Shown here piece by piece: positions 1 through 6,195 of a stretch of DNA of 6,195 bases. Below the pieces are notes generated by a model that saw only the letters and a list, made by a program, of their open reading frames with translations, was not told the DNA's origin and searched no databases. The position numbers and the translations under genes were made by a program. How positions within the stretch are numbered: the first letter of the stretch is position 1; each line of letters opens with the position of its first letter. Source of the stretch: an uncultured Oscillospiraceae bacterium (GTDB taxonomy: Bacteria > Bacillota > Clostridia > Oscillospirales > Acutalibacteraceae). The DNA lies in contig URRG01000151.1 of NCBI GenBank assembly GCA_900550095.1, forward strand, positions 1 to 6,195, in the 5' to 3' direction.

Positions 1-94
1 CCGCTCCCATTGCAGAATACATACACTGTAACAGCCGGAGCCGCCTGCGTCTGTGATTTGGTCACATACGGCGCCAGCCGCAGGAAAGAATCTG

Positions 95-967
95 TCAGCA
101 GATCCTTTCCGCTCCCTGCGGAAGCTTCCGTATTTTGCGGAACAGGCCGAGACTGGCTGCGGCCTCCTCTTCGTTATAGGAAAATCCAAAAAGCGCCGCG
201 GTTTCCCGGGCCGTCTCGCCGAAGAAAACGCACATCCGCTCTGCAGCGCCCCACATGGCTTCCGCATTTCCCGGGCAGTAGGTATCCAGGAACCGGCTGT
301 ATTCCTCTTTCGTCAGCCACCGGTCCATATACTTCCCCGCTTTGCCTATGCTGCAGGAAAAATCCGTCCTTGCCCCGATCTTCCAGGAAAGAAGCGTGAG
401 AAGCTGCCCGCGCAGCACCTCGTTCACAACCCACTGAGCATAGGGGATCTCCTTTCGCCATAAGGCTTTCTGCAGGCTGTTGAGCCCCCACCAGTATTCA
501 TTGCATACCTCGGAAAACTGAATCTGTGTAGGCCGGCTCACCCAAAAGGCCTTGTCCGAACCCTGCGTTTTTTGCGGAAGAATCCCGTCCTTGTCCAAAA
601 GGACGGTGCAGAGGCTGTCTTCTTCAAAATCCTGCAGAGCCCGCTTCAGCGTCTGCACATGCAGATCGATCCGGTTTCCATCCCGGAACTGTATCAGCCA
701 TCCGTAGCAGTTCGCCTTGTCTGAAGGATAACAGGAGCTGTCTTCCGGATACTGCATATAAAGCCTCTCTCCGAAGCGGTCGATCCAATGAGGATCCCTC
801 TGGAAGGATTCCGTCTCCTTTACCACATAGGCTATGTCGTAATCCTGAAAAATATCCCTGGGGGCGTTGGGATTGCACCGGGAACCTCCCATATAGGCCG
901 CCCGGATTCGCTCGTCTTCCTGCGCCGTCCCCAGGATCAGTTCCATCATTTCCTTTTCACCGCGCAT
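95..967 (-). CDS. ANT(6)-like aminoglycoside 6-adenylyltransferase
   Basis: A 290-residue nucleotidyltransferase of the streptomycin 6-adenylyltransferase family (AadE/ANT(6), Pfam Adenyl_transf), which transfers AMP from ATP to the 6-hydroxyl of streptomycin in the cytoplasm. Family landmarks: start MRGEKEMMELI, close to the MRSEKEMMDLI type; GGSR (27-30) followed by FQDYD with Asp42 and Asp44; RIDL with Asp101, the likely third metal ligand; CNEYWW (155-160); RKEI (171-174); and SWKIGARTDF with SIGKAGKYMDRW (194-217), matching the conserved C-terminal helical part. The RHELL segment of ANT(6)-Ia reads RGQLL here. The length is slightly below the about 300 residues of ANT(6)-Ia. A strong AAGGAGG lies 6 nt before the ATG. 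It follows the phospholipase-like gene by 40 nt and is probably co-transcribed. No transposase, integrase or insertion sequence is seen nearby, so it looks like a resident homologue. Whether it confers resistance is untested, so I give no allele name. Confidence 0.88.
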   Translation of the reverse strand: MRGEKEMMELILGTAQEDERIRAAYMGGSRCNPNAPRDIFQDYDIAYVVKETESFQRDPHWIDRFGERLYMQYPEDSSCYPSDKANCYGWLIQFRDGNRIDLHVQTLKRALQDFEEDSLCTVLLDKDGILPQKTQGSDKAFWVSRPTQIQFSEVCNEYWWGLNSLQKALWRKEIPYAQWVVNEVLRGQLLTLLSWKIGARTDFSCSIGKAGKYMDRWLTKEEYSRFLDTYCPGNAEAMWGAAERMCVFFGETARETAALFGFSYNEEEAAASLGLFRKIRKLPQGAERIC

Positions 968-982
968 ACTCTTCCTCCTTTT

Positions 983-994
983 GCATAGCTATGC
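983..994. repeat. Perfect 12-bp palindrome just upstream of the ANT(6)-like ribosome binding site
   Basis: GCATAGCTATGC reads the same on both strands and sits 2 nt before the AAGGAGG site (974-980) of the next gene, inside the 40-nt gap. It has no loop, so a stable RNA hairpin is unlikely; a dimeric protein operator or chance are the alternatives. Confidence 0.4.
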
Positions 995-1007
995 CATCCC
1001 CCAGGTG

Positions 1008-1898
1008 TCAGCCCCCGAAGGGGATTTCTTCCGTGAAGGCCTCCATATCTGCGCTGTTAGGCCACTCCTTCAGCAGTTCCGCGCCGTCCTTGACCGCCTT
1101 CTCATAGAGCGCAAAAAAGCTTTCGTCCCGATAGGTTTCACTTTCCGGAGGCCACCGCCATTCGCCGTTCAGAATATTGGCGTAATCCGTCTCTTCTTTT
1201 TCGCTTAAAGGCCGGATGTGGCAGGAAATAGAGCGTTTCTTCCCGCCTTCCAGTTTTTCCACAAGGTTCTTTTTAAAGCCCGTCCTGTCCGTAAGCAGGC
1301 CGAAAATAGTGCGGCAGTCCCGGAAAGCCTCCAGCATTTGTTCAAAGGAAACCTTTTTTTGAAAGAGCTCCGCAAGCAAATATACATACAGCCCGGCCGC
1401 CGCCTTCACGGCGCTTTCATTTTTCGGAACCGCCCGCTTCAGAGGGAATTCCAGAGGAAGCTGAGCCGTCTCATACCGAAGCATGATCGTATCAAGGGCC
1501 GACTCGATCTGATTGTGGAAGACCTCCTCCGACTGGGAGGGATCCTCCTCTAAAAGCGTCCGGGCTCCAAAACACACAAAGGGATGACAGACGCGATCCG
1601 CCGAATAGTGGCAGAGAAATCCCAAGATGTAGGAACGAAGAGGTTCCCCGGGATGAGACGCCTCATATTTTTTGATAGCGCTGAAAAGGACCGAGGGGGT
1701 CAGGTCATGAAGACGGCTGCCGTATACAGATAGGCTTTCTCCCCTCTGCCAGGGAAGGAAACGGCTGCAGAACAGAAAATCCGGCCCCTGAGCTCCCCAG
1801 AAAAAAGCGTCGCCGTCCACATGAAAAGATGGCTCCCCCTTCCGGACCGCCTCAAGGATCCGTTTTGCATGCAGATAATGTGTGATGGCCGCGGGCAT
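1008..1898 (-). CDS. Zinc-dependent phospholipase C family protein (cytosolic form)
   Basis: A 296-residue protein of the zinc-dependent phospholipase C fold (Pfam Zn_dep_PLPC), best known from the secreted enzymes of Bacillus cereus and Clostridium perfringens that cleave phospholipid headgroups using three metal ions. Candidate metal ligands are visible in order: His7 (THYLH), Asp40 (WGAQGPDF), His64 (RLHDL), His97 and Asp101 with His105 (GFLCHYSADRVCHPF), then His128 and Glu132 (FHNQIES). The H-x3-D and H-x3-E spacings match H118/D122 and H142/E146 of the B. cereus enzyme; the gap from Asp101 to the next His is 4 rather than 6. There is no signal peptide and no C-terminal membrane-binding domain, so unlike the toxins it should stay in the cytoplasm. 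Its substrate is unknown. It is the first gene of a two-gene unit with the ANT(6)-like gene 40 nt downstream. The family assignment is good; catalysis is inferred. Confidence 0.82.
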   Translation of the reverse strand: MPAAITHYLHAKRILEAVRKGEPSFHVDGDAFFWGAQGPDFLFCSRFLPWQRGESLSVYGSRLHDLTPSVLFSAIKKYEASHPGEPLRSYILGFLCHYSADRVCHPFVCFGARTLLEEDPSQSEEVFHNQIESALDTIMLRYETAQLPLEFPLKRAVPKNESAVKAAAGLYVYLLAELFQKKVSFEQMLEAFRDCRTIFGLLTDRTGFKKNLVEKLEGGKKRSISCHIRPLSEKEETDYANILNGEWRWPPESETYRDESFFALYEKAVKDGAELLKEWPNSADMEAFTEEIPFGG

Positions 1899-1905
1899 AT
1901 GCACT

Positions 1906-1910
1906 CCTCC
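1906..1910 (-). promoter_or_regulatory. Ribosome binding site that decides the phospholipase-like gene start
   Basis: GGAGG followed by a 7-nt spacer stands before ATG at 1898. The longer reading begins at a TTG (1940) with no comparable site upstream. The ATG also places the conserved first histidine at residue 7, as expected when the family protein begins MPA-x-x-THY. Confidence 0.85.
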
Positions 1911-2052
1911 ATTCTCTATCCGAAAAGGCGTTTGCTCCAAACGTCGTCCGGCCCTGAATATAAATTCTCACAGACACAGTCACTATAGCTTCTGCACTTC
2001 CTGAAACACGGCTTTCCTCCGCGCTGGAAGTCCACGGCTCCTTCCCGTCTTT

Positions 2053-2064
2053 CTTTTGCAAAAG
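2053..2064. repeat. Perfect 12-bp palindrome in the leader
   Basis: CTTTTGCAAAAG is identical on both strands and lies in the predicted leader, about 155 nt upstream of the phospholipase-like start. It could be a protein-binding site or chance; a single copy gives no further support. Confidence 0.35.
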
Positions 2065-2187
2065 CATGAAAACATGTTCGCTATGCCGCCCGGCACAGAG
2101 ATGCAGAAGACACATCCTCCTTGCAGGGCCGCTAAAAGCAAATCCCATATTCAGCCCCCCTTAGGAAGCCCGGCAGCGTCACAACGT

Positions 2188-2216
2188 ATTATACCAGATC
2201 GATTTCCCAGAATAAA
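2188..2216 (-). promoter_or_regulatory. Predicted extended -10 promoter for the phospholipase-like / ANT(6)-like operon
   Basis: The minus strand carries TGGTATAAT (2196-2188): a perfect TATAAT preceded by the TGn element of extended -10 promoters. The -35 at 17-nt spacing is weak (TTTATT, about 2211-2216, three of six matches to TTGACA), as is acceptable with an extended -10. The predicted transcription start is near 2181. It lies about 110 nt beyond the upstream operon's terminator and is the best promoter-like element I could find in the gap, so it probably drives the two leftward genes. It is predicted from motif match only. Confidence 0.5.
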
Positions 2217-2300
2217 GCCTTTTGCGCAGGAATCCAGCACGCTTTCTCCCCTGGCCGAAAGCAGAAGATACCCTTTGCCGCAAAAAACGGCCTATCCCCC

Positions 2301-2342
2301 AAAAAGCAAAATCAGGGCTTCGGCTGTGAAAGCAGAAGCCCT
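2301..2342 (-). terminator. Rho-independent terminator of the uvrB-uvrA-esterase operon
   Basis: Read on the minus strand, an 8-bp stem AGGGCTTC / GAAGCCCT (2342-2335 with 2321-2314) closes a 13-nt interior. Within it a further 3 bp (GCT/AGC) can pair across a T-C mismatch, leaving a 5-nt loop. The stem is followed by GATTTTGCTTTTT, an interrupted T-rich tract. It begins 10 nt after the esterase stop codon. On the plus strand the stem is followed by A's rather than T's, so it should act only on leftward transcription. Confidence 0.8.
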
Positions 2343-2352
2343 AAAAAATACG

Positions 2353-3108
2353 TTATCTATTCTCAGCGCAGGCTGGATTCTCCAGAAAAGGCTGCAGCCA
2401 CAAAAAAGCCCGCAGCATCCGCTCCGCCGCCTCAAACCCGTGCCCTCCATTGTTCCATTGGAAAACAGCCTGAGAGCCCTCTGCCATACGCTCCGAAAGC
2501 AGAGCGCGGGTCTTCTCCGTACATTCCGGGTTAAGAGCCATCAGACGGGAACGGATACGCTTTTCCGCCCGGCCAAGAGAAAGATATATATAGCCGGGCT
2601 CCCGGGGAACAGGCGCTTTCTCCGCATAGCCGCACCATCCCGGATACCACAGAGAACCGGAGCAGCTGGCCGCCCCGGCAAACTCCCCCGTTTCCAAAAA
2701 CAGGTAAAGAGCACCCAAGCCTCCCAGGGAATACCCGGCCACGGCCCGCTTTTCTTTTCGGGATGAGGCGGGGTACCGTCCACACACATAGGGAAGATAT
2801 TCTTTCAAAAGGAACCTGCCCGTTTCCGCGGCACACCCCGCGAAGCCCTTCCCCTCTGCGGAAAGAGGCGGAGCCGGCCAGGGAGAATAGGCGCTGTTCC
2901 AGTCTGCCGCTCCCAGTCCCGCCAGGAGAAATGGGAAATCCTCCCCTGGCCGCCCTTTTTCCCACAAGTCCGCAAGGGAACGAAGCTCTTCCTGTACGCA
3001 CCCTCCCCCGCATATAAACACAAGCGGCAGATCGTCCCGTGCTCCTTCAGGTATATACACGGCCGTGCTCCAGCCGCAGAGAGACGCCGCTTCCAGATTT
3101 CCTTTCAC
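2353..3108 (-). CDS. Alpha/beta-hydrolase, esterase D / enterochelin-esterase-like (COG2819 type)
   Basis: A predicted serine hydrolase of 251 residues, cytosolic since no signal peptide or membrane segment is visible. The fold is recognised from the nucleophile elbow AGYSLGG (Ser127 in G-x-S-x-G), the following GSLWYPGW block (about 151-158) typical of this esterase family, the strand YIYLSLGRAEK (about 173-183), where Glu182 is the best candidate catalytic acid, and a late GGHGFE with His223 as candidate catalytic base. A PWPAP segment near 77-81 is also common in clostridial members. The substrate is unknown; homologues act on carboxyl esters and some on siderophore-type esters, but nothing here indicates iron uptake. 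The start is GTG: an in-frame TAA 3 nt upstream excludes an earlier start. It begins 25 nt after uvrA and ends 10 nt before a terminator, so it is probably the last gene of the uvrBA transcript. The fold assignment is firm; the function is open. Confidence 0.85.
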   Translation of the reverse strand: MKGNLEAASLCGWSTAVYIPEGARDDLPLVFICGGGCVQEELRSLADLWEKGRPGEDFPFLLAGLGAADWNSAYSPWPAPPLSAEGKGFAGCAAETGRFLLKEYLPYVCGRYPASSRKEKRAVAGYSLGGLGALYLFLETGEFAGAASCSGSLWYPGWCGYAEKAPVPREPGYIYLSLGRAEKRIRSRLMALNPECTEKTRALLSERMAEGSQAVFQWNNGGHGFEAAERMLRAFLWLQPFLENPACAENR

Positions 3109-3121
3109 CGCTTACGCTGCG

Positions 3122-3127
3122 CCTCCT
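3122..3127 (-). promoter_or_regulatory. Ribosome binding site of the esterase gene, long spacing
   Basis: AGGAGG lies between the uvrA stop and the esterase GTG. The spacer is 13 nt, longer than the usual 5-9, and contains an in-frame TAA, so no nearer start in this frame is possible. It supports GTG at 3108 as the start, although translation may be weaker than for the neighbouring genes. Confidence 0.6.
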
Positions 3128-3133
3128 CTGCTC

Positions 3134-5959
<2,826 letters not shown>

Positions 5960-5976
5960 ATCGCTTCCGCCCTCCG

Positions 5977-6195
5977 TTATTTTCCTTCCTGCAGGCTCTT
6001 GATCTTATCGCGCAGATAGGCCGCATGCTCAAATTCAAGAAGCTTGGCGGCCGCCTTCATCTCCCTGGTGAGCTGTTCGATGGCCTGTTTGCGCTCCGCC
6101 GCCGTCATGCGGCGCTTCTTGCCCTTTTTCCCCTTCTCGTCGTCCTTGTGGCTGGAGATCTCCAACACGTCGGAAACCTTTTTAACGATCGTTTT
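5977..6195 (-). CDS. uvrB: UvrABC system protein B, C-terminal end (partial, runs off the right edge)
   Basis: UvrB is the helicase-like subunit of the UvrABC nucleotide excision repair complex. It receives damaged DNA from UvrA and then recruits the UvrC nuclease. Only the last 72 residues are in the window, continuing in frame to the edge (they begin KTIVKKVSDVLEIS); the family is usually about 650-670 residues. Visible are the end of the helicase region, a lysine-rich linker (KGKKGKKRR) and the C-terminal UVR motif with the pattern IEQLTREM...LEFEHAAYLRDKI, a helical hairpin that in this family contacts the matching domain of UvrC. The stop is TAA, 17 nt before the uvrA start, so the two genes are almost certainly co-transcribed. 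The promoter, and any LexA site, lies outside the window. The identification is secure from the UVR motif combined with the uvrA neighbour. Confidence 0.95.
   Translation of the reverse strand, partial: KTIVKKVSDVLEISSHKDDEKGKKGKKRRMTAAERKQAIEQLTREMKAAAKLLEFEHAAYLRDKIKSLQEGK

Larger units (their letters stand above)
1899..2300 (-). other. Gene-poor intergenic region and long leader before the phospholipase-like gene
   Basis: About 400 nt without a supportable gene. Between the terminator and the promoter is a 6-bp inverted repeat (GCTTTC/GAAAGC, 2241-2262) without a T-tract. Downstream of the promoter lies about 280 nt of predicted untranslated leader. It contains a minus-strand frame of 98 codons starting at ATG 2148 (a purine-rich AAGGGGGG precedes it) and running 47 nt into the phospholipase gene; its product resembles nothing I recognise. 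It also holds two short palindromic elements (2053-2064 and TGCCG-CC-CGGCA near 2083-2094) and an imperfect SOS-box-like motif (2067-2080). I recognise no known riboswitch or T-box landmark. No intrinsic terminator is visible inside the leader. Confidence 0.5.

Noticed and set aside
52..66. CRP-site-like inverted repeat TGTGA-TTTGG-TCACA downstream of the ANT(6)-like gene
   Set aside because: The spacer is 5 nt rather than the 6 of CRP sites, no gene starts nearby in the window, and as an RNA hairpin it has only 5 bp and no following T-run, so it is neither a convincing operator nor a terminator.
1899..1940. Longer N-terminus of the phospholipase-like protein from TTG at 1940
   Set aside because: No good ribosome binding site precedes it, whereas ATG at 1898 has GGAGG at 7-nt spacing and gives the family's usual start.
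1852..2148. 98-codon minus-strand frame as a real protein gene
   Set aside because: It overlaps the well-supported phospholipase start in another frame and has no recognisable features; kept only as a possible upstream frame in the findings.
2257..2338. 11-nt direct repeat GAAAGCAGAAG at 2257-2267 and 2328-2338
   Set aside because: Only two short copies; the second is part of the terminator stem-loop, and no array, duplication or mobile-element boundary accompanies them.
2056..2766. Plus-strand open frame of 236 codons across the intergenic region and esterase
   Set aside because: Proline/arginine-rich low-quality translation, antisense to the esterase and crossing its terminator; no plausible domain.

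Overview
The window looks like an ordinary stretch of a Firmicutes chromosome, most likely a moderately GC-rich clostridium of the Lachnospiraceae type. This is an inference from the UvrA and UvrB sequences, the strong AGGAGG-type ribosome binding sites, the clostridial style of the accessory proteins and the compact head-to-tail gene order. All five supported genes lie on the minus strand, so transcription runs from the right end of the window to the left.

Right part (about 6195 to 2301): the 3' end of uvrB, complete uvrA and a small alpha/beta-hydrolase (esterase-like) gene, with gaps of only 17 and 25 nt. They probably form one transcript, which ends at a well-formed hairpin starting 10 nt after the esterase stop. 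UvrB and UvrA together form the damage-recognition step of nucleotide excision repair. The esterase appears to be a passenger in that operon, and its substrate cannot be read from sequence.

Middle (2300 to 1899): a gene-free stretch holding an extended -10 promoter (TATAAT at 2188-2193) and an unusually long predicted leader of about 280 nt, with palindromes and a doubtful upstream reading frame.

Left part (1898 to 95): a two-gene unit made of a zinc-dependent phospholipase C family protein without a signal peptide, then, 40 nt later, an ANT(6)-type aminoglycoside 6-adenylyltransferase with intact nucleotidyltransferase motifs. Nothing around the latter suggests a mobile element, and its base composition by eye resembles its neighbours, so it looks like a resident chromosomal homologue. 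Positions 1-94 hold no gene I can support.

I found no convincing new biological system here. The points most worth a second look are the resident ANT(6)-like gene paired with a cytosolic phospholipase-C-fold protein, and the long leader in front of that pair.
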